Source: a virus
Direction: 5' to 3' (one strand)
Virus record (IMG/VR): IMGVR_UViG_3300030104_004245
Coordinates: 57,759 to 121,758 of that record
Length of the DNA stretch: 64,000 nt
Below the pieces are notes generated by a model that was not told where the DNA came from, made no database searches, and saw only the letters and a list, made by a program, of their open reading frames with translations. Both the position numbers and the translations under genes were made by a program. This document shows, piece by piece, positions 33,501-45,800 of this stretch (positions within the stretch are counted from its first letter, which is position 1; every line of letters begins with the position of its first letter).

Positions 33501-33809
33501 TCCTAAATATCTCAACCTCATACTTTTATCTGTACTATTAACAGTAAAGTTATTGGTACCACCTATTCTTCTTATAAGCTTTTGTCTTCTTAAGTTAGAA
33601 TATAATGCGTCAATATATTTTTGTTTCCTTATAGAAAATAATATTCTTTTTTCTTCTAAATATTCTTCAACCTGATCAATAGATGGGTATATTTCTACAT
33701 TGTTTTGATTTTGCCAATCTTCAATTATAGAGTCAACTAATATAGGAGAACCATATTTGTTTTCTAAATTTTTATAAGCTTCCGTATTTCTATTAAAACA
33801 TTTTGCCAT
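27597..33809 (-). CDS. Giant cargo protein with PD-(D/E)XK-like domain (2070 aa)
   Basis: A very large protein, likely packaged in the virion and ejected with the DNA, as proposed for crAss-like giant proteins. Residues about 255-390 resemble the zincin module of the 5292-aa neighbour, but the HExxH site is replaced by E-E-V-L-H261-P-F, so it is probably inactive. Residues 470-760 carry a RecB/Cas4-like nuclease core: G-I-A-G-A-S-D643 then I-K-D657-L-K659 and Q-Q-H-S-M-Q-L-F-M-Y. Within its N-terminal part a LysM-like stretch occurs (about 495-525, V-K-P-G-E-T-F-K-S-I-L-K-K-Y). The rest is long charged helices, and the C-terminal ~250 residues hold hydrophobic helices. Its ATG overlaps the stop of the RNA polymerase gene (TAATG at 33809). 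Confidence 0.75.
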   Translation of the reverse strand: MAKCFNRNTEAYKNLENKYGSPILVDSIIEDWQNQNNVEIYPSIDQVEEYLEEKRILFSIRKQKYIDALYSNLRRQKLIRRIGGTNNFTVNSTDKSMRLRYLGNQKYEFKGSAKVADNHRIRILKQLQLWGVNTNAAIFMKNGKTFIFKLDPSQIRNKDVISTEPSKDKTYIKSVLNFLQKKFPLTDTEFVTEEQAKKYYNKLDAKQRPDAPYEYTAQGTVKKKKKIDWRRVNSFYDPKANKIMLIGNKITDSSAVEEVLHPFVDALAKDNPKLYDNLLEEAKLSFPILHQQIKDTYNEDKGFRVEDQNRELVTQALSVNFLKDYKEIEDSDKPRKKWDQLGFKFMKWFANLIKEWFKYLTGTDLKIKVSDINYNTTLSDIAKVLNTTNIGFTFKKQEATIPAEERIKFSLEPKLAAALKKYKERATPEQKRTLDVISQISEAHQEMIENYNVSGEKGEGGIITLDEETHTYNNLLDPKQNFKSVTTIIKGTMKVKHNVKPGETFKSILKKYKIKEDRINEIKALNDSLADIENLKNSTGSRLKDLYLPDERFTINRDIGNEFDTLMGQISLYRSFNDIEKDMNDGKLDFKYLSEKGTLYAAYQSMSQLVANLRGMSEKNNRSIVVPQVILGDTRAGIAGASDIFIIKPDGSVSIKDLKVSKHDVVGNKKRKKIYETEGFAVGPESKFWKTGNYRERTKKEKAQGVKYDPKIHQFELTPKQQHSMQLFMYGRLAANLGLKVNFDEMETIHIHADVFNIDKETQEFSGKFGLPLQRLHRDSENRDLLDKILILNPNAKLVQQAEEFAKQDKTDDSIMSEDFVDGIETPLDDADSSIIYDAIYNVLMVHQGTLIKKRDVLQKERDKVKLLEGDQEIVHDIQTSVNLINHIVNEQEEYMEEGYQEILNKTSATIERFYEYVENPDNWNKEEYIRKVLNYPSIIESYAGLSKIADGISDKESIYSKLAPKTKDAIFRLINNINKLNGTRRIVDGVEQVSTGAISEAIDNYVSEKIVEWSIKPELAPLRKEKQKDFAPLWEEYKTLLPGEKQEFIDGLNETQKEWLDSRIEMDNIMKYGTDIGAISASVRSLAVTDDTLVQIMEKMQKAKKQELLDRINIDSQDIGGAAGNLLRVRKRLGLPTDAKSMYSYMLRFDKDGKFKNQYVQKIGEEYEELQESLRQKMFDAEGNLMEYKLYEDGRELTDEEVKYNIKLKQIKKEFGAFFNAEEITDEGVSEQGEYHHYTQDFIDARNQVQEIIVTGKYKRWEKKDGVTEDDYRSFRNKYMSKKTIYRMIPDQFGNPSGTVVKDTDWFVKNDYREANDFVKSTGESLLSKRYEDIINPDMSNELKQAELTFYLTYVQYWDKYLEMLPADDRSQMTGRLPLILDTFTQQLAQSDTGAKAKLFAKLNPKKAWDQFINSTSSSKHVYTNENGDFIDSLPIYYTGSPRQEKYLEGLNKRLKELEQQWNSGNLKGKDGRTLNSKEQKAEYNKERKRIKEQIIKLQMSPSRDEISLDLADSLLKFGTMAQNYDTMYEIEHTMKAFIDTISRREYREPDGNIYTRIGGKVVDAFRKQGTAREPRMIARVKKWMHMVYYDNDQQTRGYMDKLVGELISKSSLVYVGWNTWGNINNYMVGRLNNFVETFGRGQGHYFRRESYYKAERLFNERLLPDLLHRLGGRTAFNDLTGAGRLTRYDKHQAISKYEALVDLFRMMDAKSDLREQGPDSANKKSWLRRASEWGFAVQDGMEYNVQTKVGMAILDSWMVKDKETGETMSMLDAFNWNTKDGEASLDGNKFSVIDYRTGEEREWNDQTRYEIRNYIRETNKQIHGNYAHEDRMVIQSHWLGQLAAQFHKWVVPAYDARFRKSYFDENLGWMEGRYISLWNYMKYMYQIKNHIEKNSLKKDYFNGPEGQVRMKNMWKIAGEAAVISLSLLTRDILSKVWEDDDDKSKTRKRLENLILYQLHRQQREFVQFVPVFGWKEAWNLVKSPFASSRWVAEITEAVGSTVMTPAAYTIAWVKGDTVKFNTNSTYVYQRGARKGEWKVKKNWYDALPILYTIERFKSYDTVRNFWVK

Positions 33810-36800
33810 TACTTACATTTCTTTTTTATTTCTTTCATAAAATCTTCTAAATCCATTTCGTTATATATCTCTATATATCTATCAAATCCTTCTTTAAGTT
33901 CTTTTAAAGTAACTTTTTTAATCCCTAAGTTTCCTTTTATGTTTTCTATATTTTCTGTAGATAAGTTTTTTAATTGCTCATTAAAAAAGTCTGTTATCAT
34001 TTTATCATCTACAATATCTTCTTCTTCATAAAATATATCTTCTGCATCATCATCATAATCCATTTCATCTCCAACCTCATCCATGCTTAAACTTTGTACA
34101 GACTCATCTACATTTTCAGGATCTGTTGTTGTTAAATCATTTTCTGATGAATCGTTTGCATCATCCCATGTAGCTTCATCATCTGCTTCATCCATAGATA
34201 GCCTGTTTGCTTTATCTTCTAAGGATTCAAACTCATTCATTGTACCATCTTTCTTAAGACTGTCAATATATTTTTTAATTTCTTCATATGCAGGAAGCTG
34301 ACCATCTAATACATGTGAAGTAGAAAATGTTGATGTACTTCCCACCGGTTTATATTCTATATATTTAAACCTTGTTCCAAATATATTCCCTCCTCTTTTT
34401 TTAATTTCTTCATTATCTATATCATAAATATTATTCATGTTTATACCTAAAGGTGTATCAATTTCTGCTAAGATAAAAGTTTTTCTTCTATACTCTCCTG
34501 ATTCAGTATATTTTTTTGGTATATCTAATTTAAAAACTATAGGAGCTCCTATAAGTTTAACACTTTGAGTGCCTTTTGATCCTGGAGCAATAACATTTGT
34601 ACTACTAAATATTGGTTTATTAGAAGATTGTGCTTTAAGTATTTTTTCAATATTATCATTTATCCTTTCTTGGTTTTCTATTTCTAAACGTTTTAATTTT
34701 TTATACTGATCTTTTTTAGGAACATATCCTATACTATCATTTCCTTTTATATTTTTCAAAATGTTTATTTCTAATTCAGCCAATTTATATTCATCTTCAG
34801 ATGCGTTTTGATAATTGTTTTTAGCATCATAAACTATTGGTTCTTGCTCACCTAAGAATTGTCTTCCTGCTTTTTCAGTTTCTCTTTGTCTAGTTTCTAT
34901 ATCCCATCCAAATGCATATATTAATTTGTTTCTTAAATACGCATAAGTTTTTGGACTTTGTTCTTTTACAGACTTTAACCTATTAACATAAGGACCTTCA
35001 GTATAAAATACAACATCTTTACCATACCTTACTATATCATTTATTATTGTATCAAAAAAATCTTTGTTATCATTTAATGAATCATCTGACCAATACCTAC
35101 CTTTTTCAAACATTACTGGAATTTGAATAATATCTCCTGTAAGTTTATCTCCAAGCACTTTTTCTAATCTATGTTCTCCAGTACTTACACCTTCAAATAC
35201 ATGAAGTTTTTTACCAGTATTTATTGAAGGTAATATATTATCCCAATTACCTTTACCTTTTACAACTTCAATGTTTTCATCTTTTAGTTGACTTGGTACA
35301 ACATTCTCATAACTTACAAAGTATTCTTTTCTTTCTGTTTGACTATTATACTTTGATCCAATTAAAGGTTTAATATATTTTTGAGTATTTATATGTTTAT
35401 AAAATCCAACAGTTAAATCTTCAATCAAAGCTTTTTTAGTCATCCCTTTACCAAATACATTTTCAAATGCTGCATCTGTTTGTGCTGTTGATTTAAATAA
35501 CTGATGTACAGTTTCTAAAACTCCTGTGTTTGCATCTATAATATCTCTATATAATATTGGTAAAATAGCTTGCATGAATGAACCTCTAGAAAATTGCATT
35601 CCGTCTTTTACAATAGAGTAGTTTACAAGAGCTTGTGCATCTTGCATTGTGTGAGGATCTTCAAACAATAATAATAAATCTCTTTGCATATCTTGAAGGT
35701 AATCATCATGTACTTCTGCAAATGAATTAAATTCAAGTAAATCTAATCCTGTCTTGTTAGATCTGTTAGATCTTGTTTTTACAAATAAACCATCAATAAA
35801 TGTATTCTTTTTATTATTTTCATTTAAGTATTTTGTAATTTTATCATATGCTTCAATGGCTTTATAACCACCTACTTGATCATATATTAATCCATTATTT
35901 AAAGATGCTTTAACCATAGCACCATTAGTTTGTTGTGTATCTAAATAATTTTTATAAGCTTTAATCATTAGATAACTAACTATATCTTTACTATTCTTAT
36001 CAATAAACTCTTCTTTATCATAAACATATAATTGTGAGTTTATTTTATTTTGAATATCTTTAAATGTATCTGTAAATGCAAGATGTAATGCAGGTAAAAC
36101 ATTGTCATTTATATCATTAAATATATCCCAATACATGTGATACATATTAGAAAAACCTTCTTTAGATTTGTATTTAAATATAGGTCTAACATCAAACGGA
36201 ATCTTATGTTTGCTCATTTCTTTATCATTCATTTCAACACCCAAATACTCTGCAGCTTCTGTAAATTTATTTATATCAGCTTGATTTGTACCAGTACCTG
36301 CTGTTAATGAAAGCATTGTTGATAAGTTTCTTATTGCTTCAGCAAATTCATCTGCAATCATCCACTGATTTAGTATAGCTAATTCTCTACGTATTAAAGC
36401 TTCTGCATTTTCTTTTTCTGTTATATCAGAAAGTTCATATAGATTAAGATCTATCTGTTCTTGTAGGTTTGATAATAATACACTAGTATTTTCCATTTCA
36501 TTTGTTCTTGCTTTCTTTAAAGCTTTTTTTCTTTTTTCTGAAGCGTTTTCAGGCATATTAGCATTTAATAAAGATTTTATTCTTTCTTCAACTAATTTTG
36601 TAGTTCCTGGGTCATAAAAACTAGCCTTATCTGTATAACCTGCTCTATATGCTACTCTAATGCTTGGTTGTTGTACCATTAATAATGATGTGTCAATATC
36701 AACACCCATAGCAATTAAAGTTCCAACAAGTCCTAATGCCTTCTTGTTTAGGTTATGTTTATGAGCTAATCTATCTTTTGCATTATCTACAATAACACTT

Positions 36801-39800
36801 ACTAATGCTGAAACTAAATATTGAGTTCTATATCCTGTTTTATCAATCTTACCTGTATCAGGATTTATTGAATATCTATTGTTAAACACTGCTCCTTTAA
36901 ATTTATAATTATTAAAGTTTAATGGAGATTGATTTTTATGAACAGAAATATTAAACTTACCTAAAGTATTAAAGCTAATATTACTTAATGCTATTGCTCC
37001 AATAGAATTTATTGCAATATGATTAGCATCCCATGATAATATTTTTCCTAATATATCATTAATATCTAAACCTTCTTCTTTTACAATTTCTTTTATTGAT
37101 GGAAAAGCATTTGAAATTTTTTCCCAAGCTATGTCAAAAGGTGTGTTAACAGCAGGTTCATAAGCAATTGGAACAGTTCTTCCTTCTTGTACTTCTGTTA
37201 TTCCTTTATTTCCCAGTAATGCATATTTTAAATCTAATATTTTATTATCTAATGCAGCCTTATAAGGTTCTGGAGTATTATCTATTTGACCTATAGATTC
37301 TTTTCTATTTTTTTTCCATTCTTTATATTCTTTGAAGTTTTTAGGTAAATTTAAAATCTCAAGAGATCCTTGTATCATAGAATCATCTTCCATATATTTT
37401 AATATTTCTTCCCTTGTATAATTTTCATCTGGAATAATAACATGTTCATAGTAATCTTCAAAAGCTTTTTCTTCTCTATTATACCAAAAACCTTTTGCAT
37501 TAGCATATTCTCTTTTAGATCTTTCTTCATTAAAATCTTCTAAGTCAAATCTTTTTATATATTGTTTAGCTCTAGGAGACCATTGTTTAGTAGCAGCCCA
37601 AACAAACCACATTTTTTCTAGCTCTCCTGAAGTATATACAGGCTTAACTTCTTCTTCTTTCTGAGCCATTTTATTAGACTTCCATGTTTGTATAGCATAA
37701 TGCATGTCATGCTTTTTATTTTTAGTATTACCAAACATGTATCTCATATAATCATAATACTTATCTTTTTCTTTTGTAGCATCACCATATCTATGAAAAC
37801 CTAGTTCATCATAATAGAAATCTGACATTTGTGCATAAATTTTATCAATATCAAAGTCAGATCCTGATATCTCTATTAACTCATATGCTGTCATTATAGT
37901 TGAACTATACATTGGTGGTAAGAAATCTACAATTTTTATATTAGCTGCAGAGTGTTTATCTTGTGTAGGAATACGTATAGCAAATGCTTTTGAAAATACT
38001 GATGGTAAAGGGTCTTCAGGTTTAATATTAATAGCTGAAGAATGATGAGCAGCCATCATTGATTCCATATATTTTCTATCTAATTTTTTACCTTTCTCAT
38101 CATACTCTTCTATATTAGCTCTAAGTCTATCTAAAACTATTTCACCTGGACTTACTTGATAATCATTAGGAAGCATTGATACATTGGTCATATCTTTTAA
38201 TGCTGGAGCTGTTCCCTCATCAAACTTTTTATCCCATTCATCCATTCTCATTATTTTAGCTTTTCCAAGTATAGCTATTCCATCTTTATCTATAGAATTT
38301 TTATCAAACACTCTAATGATTCTACCTTCATCTGGCATAAGAGCTGCAGCAACACCAGGTTGTCTTTCTGCTGTAACACCTTTTGTAAAAAAGTTTAAAG
38401 TAAACTTTAGAAAATCACCCATTGCTTCTGGGTTATTAAGATTAAATTTAGGATTTCCTTGCTCATCAACGTCAAACATTTCTAGCATATGGGATTTAGC
38501 TTGACTTGCTGCTAAAGATATTCTAGCATATTTTATAAATGCTGTTAACTTTGGTGTAAGTTGATCAGCGTGTTTACTTTTTTCTATTTCATTAACTACT
38601 TGAGAAAAAGTTAAATTCTTTTTACCTAGATACCCAGCCAATATTCTATTAGCTGTAGTTTTTTGATATGCTCCTCTTATGTCTCCAACTTTATAAGCTA
38701 TAGGATCTTCTGATCCAACCCAAACTTTTACATCATCAGATTGCTCAGAATCAATTAAAGCTTTTATTTGTCTTGGGTCTACAATTTCTGTTTTACCTCC
38801 TGGATTACGTACTTGTAAACCTAACCAACTAGCATCTAATTCTGTATATTGATCTTCATTAAGTTCTACATTATCAAATACATTTTTAACATCTAGTAGT
38901 TTTGGTTTAATAGTTTTTAATGCTGATCTTGGAACAACCATTGCAACTGCATCTGGATACTTAGCTTCTTGTGCTTCTAATTTTTCTAACAGATTATGAA
39001 GTCTTACCATTTGAGGTTTAGCTACCCAACTTTTATTTTTCTTATCCCATTTAGATGTAAGTTGTCTACTTAATATAAACGAAGCTGTTTTAATCATTAT
39101 TCCATCAGAACCTCTATAAACATACTTCTTAGCATTAATCATTGCTCCTAAATGTTTTAATCCTTGTTTTTTAGTTACAGTTCCTAAAAATTCTGTTAAG
39201 TTTATATCTTCACCTTTTCTTACTTTCTCCATCATTTTCTTTACAACCGGTGTTCTATATCCCATTGCATACCATGTTGCCTCAAAAGCTTTTGGAGTCA
39301 TCCATGTACCAGCATCACCTCTTTCTGCTGATTGCTCTTCTATCTTACCTTCTTTAGTTAGCTTTTGATCAACTATATATTTTTTTGTATACATCTCATC
39401 ATTCCAAGCAAACATGTGAACTTTTTTAACTGGAGCATTTACACCTTGATCTATTGTTGCATTTTTATCTGTAAATTCTGCACCTGCATTTTCAAAACCT
39501 GCAACTTTAGATTTACCTCTTTTAATAGGATCTTTAATAGGGTCTCCATATAACCTTTCTTGTCTTTGTTCTTCAAGAGTTCTATTTAAAGCTATACCCA
39601 TTAATCTTTCAGAAAAAACTATTTGTCTATAGTTATATTGCGGATTGTCATTAAGATTTAATTTAGACATGGCTAAATCTAAACCTTTATTGTTTTGTTC
39701 TTTTCCGTGATTTGTAAGATTATCTTTAAGTCTTGCATTGATTCTATCAAGCATGTTATTTTCAAGAAGATATGAGTATAAATCTTCATATCCTGATTCT

Positions 39801-42800
39801 AAAGATTCTTCTATAACTACATCTAATGTTCTTCCAAGTTCTTTTTTAATTTGTGCCTTTGCCTCTTTAAAAGATTTTTTATTCTTTGCTGCTTCTATTA
39901 ATATTTCTTCTGCAGATTTTGCAGGCACTTCTTCAAGAAGTGTTTCTTCTTCTACAACATCAAAAGATACAAACTCACCTGTAGGTAGTTCAACCCATTC
40001 TTTTTCAGTATCTTTTGCAAGCTCAAATGTATATATATATTTATTTATTTCTTCATTAAAGAAGAAGTCTCCATATTGTTTTCTTTGTGCATATGGTATA
40101 TAACCATATATAGTATCTGTTTTATCACCTTTTCTTTTTAACCAAGAAGTATTCTTTTTTTCTACTTTATCTTTAGTAACAAACTGATTTCCTAAATCTT
40201 TTATAAATTTTTCTTTTCCGTATTGTATTATATTCTTTTTAACAACACCAACTACAAATTTTTTATTATCTAATTCTACTATTTTTTTCTCTCCTAGTTT
40301 TATTCCTATTTTTTCATAAGCTTTAATATCTCTTAAAATTATTTTTTGGCTTCCAGAAAGTATTCTTTCTTTATCAGCCGTAGATAATATAGGAGCTTTT
40401 TTAGCAGATATATCTTCTTTTGCTACAATAGACTTTCTTAATAATTCCTTTACATCAAATATTTTAAATGCATTTCCATTTGGAGTATCATTATAACCTG
40501 CTTCATCACCTGCTTTATCAGGTTGCCACATTCCGTTTGAAAAATGAGCATCAAAACTTTCCCTTAAAGAATTATAACTATCAAGTATTAATTGTTCAGC
40601 AAAATCTTTTGCTTTCTTAGTCATAACTACATCACCATCATCATTTATTTCAACAGACTTTAAAACAGGAGCTGGTTGAAAATCAACAGTATTTGCTGAC
40701 TCAGGAACATTAAGCATATAAGGAACCTCAGCATAAGTATTAGATTTATTATTTTTATCTTGATAAGGTATTAAAGTAAGATTACCACTTTTAGAATTAA
40801 AGTTCCATAGGTATTTAGAAAATAATATACCTGCTATTTCAGCTTTAGGTAAAGATCCAAACTTATAATTTTCTACAGTATCTCCAGAAATCAATTCATT
40901 TTCTTTACTTAAATGTGTTTCTCCTAATGATACACCTCCCATTCTAACAATTCTATTTCTGTTAGATTGTGTCATATGTTGGTATTCCTCCATAGCAAAA
41001 AGAGGATTATTTGCATTAATAGTAAATTGTTTTAAGTTATCTATATATGTTTGGCTATTTTGTTTAGCTATTTGACGTAAATGATAACTTCCAATTTGAT
41101 GTCTCCAAACTCTATCTCCATTTGCATTAACATAAGATGATAACGCAACTTCAGGATCTAAATATGAATTAGATTCTGCTATCTCTAACAATCTTCCAGC
41201 AGCACCATCAAAATTTGTTTCTATAACTTTTTGTTCTTCATCAAGAATAACTTCATTATTAAATAAGTTTTCATGTTTTCCGTCTATGTTTCTTTGTAAT
41301 ATATCCCAAATTATTTTCCAAGTATCTTTTAAAACAGGTTGATGGTCTTTTGCTTGTTGACTTAAAACTAAAATCTTTTGTATAGGCGTCTTCTTTGCTA
41401 AACCAGATGAAATCCAATATTGAAGTGTAATAGGTGAAAGTTTAATACCTATAGTGTCATACATTCTTTGAGAAATATCAAGAGTTTTCTTTTCTAAAAC
41501 AGATTGTGTAAAGCTTTTTTGATTATACATAGCTTGAAGGTCTTCAAATATTGCTTCAGCTTCATCATATCTTAATAGTCTGTAATTTACATCAACATTT
41601 TGTCTATATTTTTCTGCCCATTTATTTACTTGATCTATTTTTTTATCAACAGCTGTTGGATCAAAAAATTCTACCATTCCTGTAGAAGGACTTCTTAAAG
41701 CGTTTCTAACTTCAAAAGAATAAGTTTGAAGAGGTTTAACTATAGTATAGTACCATGCAGGTCTAGATAACATAGCATTGCTTACTTCAAAATCTTCATT
41801 TGCTAATTCATCTGCATTTACACCTATATCATTAAAGAATCTAGAAACAAAAGCTCTAATGTCTGGATTAGCTCTACTTTGAATATATAAATTTCTTAAC
41901 ATTGATTTGTCATCTTGAACTCCAACTAATGCATTTAATATATAATTATAAACAGCAATATGATCTACAGATTTTCTAAGTCTTTCACCGGTAGGTAAAT
42001 ATTCATTACCAAATCTATCTTTAACAGGTACAGTTGTAGAAGAAATGTATTGTCTTATTTCTTCTCTTTGATGTACATATCCACCATATTCATCAAATGA
42101 CTTACCATATTCATCAGTTGTTATTCCACCTTCTGCTTCTTTTAAGCTTCCTTCAGTATTAATAGGGTCATTAAGTTCATCATCCATTCTAGCTATTCTT
42201 TCATCTTCTGCCTCTATCATATCACTCAAAGCTTTTTGAATATCAACCAGTCCATTATCTCTTAAGCCATTATATATAGATGTAAGTTCTGGCTCTATTT
42301 TTTCAAATTTTTCTGCAGGTAATCTTTTATATCTATTATCATCAGGATTAAAGTTTTCTATACCTTTAGCAATTGCTTCATTTTTTAATGTATCATAATC
42401 AACAGGTGCTTCTGCATTTTGAACAGCTTCATTATATATACTATGAATGGTTGACATTAAAATTCTTGTATCATGTGATCCTAGAATTTTATCTTGAATC
42501 ATTTGTTTTACTTTAGTTTCACCATTTTCAAAATAAGGTATCTCAAATTTAGCACTATCATATGCAATTCTATTAGGAGCTATTATTGTTGTTCCTACAC
42601 CATTTTCTAATATATGTCTTGTGTGTGGGTTGTTTGCTATTCTTGTTGTAGAATATTTACCCATATCAATATCTCTAAATAAGATATCTACTTTATTTCC
42701 TCTAATATAGTCTATTATATTTTTAATAAGGTCTGCTAAAAATTCAAAGAAAGATCTTATAACTCCTTTTGTATATTTATCTTTTCTATTTTCAGAAAAC

Positions 42801-45800
42801 TTATCAAACATTTGAGCAAGTGTTTCTTCATATAATTCTTTTTTCAATTCCTCAGTAGTCATTTTATAATACTTAGGAGATGAATTTTTCAAACTTTCTA
42901 ATGCTTCTTTTACAGAATTAACAGTTTTATAATTACCTTTTGCATCTATTACTTGAATCCCTTCTTTATTTCTTATTTTAGAATTAATTATTTTTTTAGC
43001 TTCATTGTAATAAGAAGTTTGTTCAGCTTCTGGTAACAACGCTCTAAATACAATATGAAATGGTTCATGACGTTTTTGAGGTGATTCAGGTGCTATAAGT
43101 ATTTTTCCAGGAACATCTTTAGAAAGCATTTCAAAACTCATTTGCATAAGTCCTGCTGTATATCCTGAGCCAATCATATTATTTTGCAATGTATTCCAGG
43201 ATACTGTTTCTACTGTTGCTTGAGGAAGAACTCTTTTCATGTAATCAACAAAAGACTTAACATCTTCTATATCATTCCATGTAAAATTTTTACCAATAAA
43301 ATTAGGAGTAGATGTATCAGTTGGATTGTTTATATCCATCTTTGCTTGATCTAATCTCTTTTTAAAATCTTTTATTTTATTTGCTATAACAGGATTTCTT
43401 TTTTCTCTTATAAGACTTCCGTTAGCTTTTATATTTTCATCAGGTGTAAAATCTTGTTTAGATTTATTAAATGTTTTTTCCCATTTAGAATAAACTTTAT
43501 CTGCTACTTCTTTTAAATATGTTTTATATTCTTGCTCAATTGCTTCATATCTTTTTAAAGGTTCTGGATTAGTAACTCTAAATGATCTATCACCTTCAAC
43601 TTCTAAAACAAGTGTATTAACATCTTCTTTTCTTGCATTAAATATTGATGTTTCATGTGGTTCTAATTTTATTCCATCAACTATTTTTATAGCAATACCT
43701 TTTAATTGTTTATCTGTTATTGTTGTAAAATTAGGATCTTCTATAAATGCTTCAGCTGCATCATCTTGTGAAGTAATTTCTGCTTCTTCCTCTATACCTT
43801 CATCCATAGAAATACTTTCAGCTCTTTTTGATATATCATCATCTAAAGCAACTGCATTATCAATTATAGAATCTATATTTTCTTTTTCAATTGTTTCTTG
43901 AGAGCTTTCTTCAAAAGTAATTACTAACTTTTGATTTTTAATTACTTCAGGACTAGCTCCTACTGAAAGACTTTCTAAATCACTATCTCCTTCTTCAGGA
44001 TCTAAATTTAATACAGTTGGTAAATGATTTCTAAAATTTTCTATTCCAAGATGTGATCCAAAATCTTCCCAGCTTTTATTTTCTTTTATAGATGCTACTC
44101 TTTTTAAATTATTAGCTTGATCTAATCTTGTATTAAATAAAGCTAATGCATTTTCTGCAAAGTTTCCTTCTTTCTGTTTTAAAGTGTTTATATCTCCACG
44201 AGATAAAATTGTTTTGTAACCTATTTCAGGACGCAACCTATCTTTAAATTTCATTAATAATTGCCCATCATTAGTAACTTGAAGATCAATTAAACTACCT
44301 GGAACATTAGCAATATAAAAATCATCACTAAACTGATCATTCCATTCTGTATTATATGCTTTACTTTTTATTTGATTTTCTACTACGTTTTCTTCTAATG
44401 TTTTGTCTGCTCTTTCTAATGCTTTATTAAATATATCATTTACTTCATTAGCAGTTTTAGGGCCACCTTTTAATTCTATGAAGATATATTTATTCATAGG
44501 TGTTTTAACAACTAAACTATATCTTCCTAATTTTCCAGGAACAACTCTTCCGTTTCTTTCTATAACGCTAAATCCTTTTTCTGCATTAGCTCTTAAAGAG
44601 TTTTCTATTTCTCCTCTTACTTCTCTAAATCTATCAAGTTGTTCAGAATTATAATTATGATGATAATCAATAGTAATACTACTATCTCCATCATTATCCC
44701 AATAAGTTTTCTTTTCTATTATAATATATTTGTTTTCATCTTCAAATTTATCTGCCCACTTAAATTCTAAACTTTGCCAATTGTATACTCCTTTTTTGAC
44801 ATCTTCTAATCTGTAAGTCAATTGCCCTGGTGATACAGATAAATTAAAACCTTTTAGTTTATCATCATTTACAGCTAATGTAATATTTTCTCCAGGCTTT
44901 AAGTCAAGATCTTGAAAAAGCTCGTTTACTTTTTCAGCTTGCTTATAATTGTCTATTACATCTAAATATGTTTTACCATCAGGAAGTATAAACATTTTAT
45001 CTACTAGTTCTGGAGTTAAGTCTTTAGCTTCTATAACTGAACCAGTATCATCAGGATTAGATAATAATTTTATAGAGTTTAATCCTTGTAATCTAGCAAC
45101 TGGTTTATTATTTGATAGTAAAGTAACTATGGTATCCGTATAACCTCTTCTTAAATAAGGGTTTTGTTCACTAGCTGTAAATCCAAAAGCTGCTCCTATT
45201 GTTTTATCTTCTTCATTTAACTTGGGTTTGTATATGTTTATTGTTAGATTGCTTACACCTTCTGGTGTTAATTTTCTAACCCATGTATCAAATAAATCTC
45301 TAGATTTTTTTTGAGCCTTTAAATATGCATCATTATTTGTAAATTTACTTTCAGTATAAAATGGATCTTGTTTTTTTAAATCTCTATGTCCTGGAAAAAA
45401 TCCATAGAATTGTATTGGTTCACTTATTCTTAATTTACTTACCTTTCTTTCAGGTTCATTAATTTTTACACTCTTTGGATTAAACTTTTTAAATCCTTGA
45501 TCTTTAAAGTCTTGTAAATCTTTAAACCAAACCCATTCACTTTCATTTTGTAAATCACTTGCTAAACCTGCTAAAAGACTTTTATTATCTTTAATAGTAG
45601 CTGGAGTTGATAATACTTGATAAGCTCTTCCTTTTTTATCATATATCTCTTCTCCTTTAGTTAATTCTAATACACCTCCTTTTTTTTCTTGTCCTTTTTG
45701 CATAGGTGTTGAAAGTAAAACTTCACGGTTAATGTGTCTTTGCAACGCTTGAGCAACATTTTTTGCTTCATTTGAATCAGTGTATTCTTTTTGTAACGGT

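Noticed and set aside
44712-44732. Promoter-like TATTATAATATATTTG on the plus strand
   Set aside because: It lies within the coding sequence of the 5292-aa gene with no plus-strand gene behind it; chance match in AT-rich DNA.
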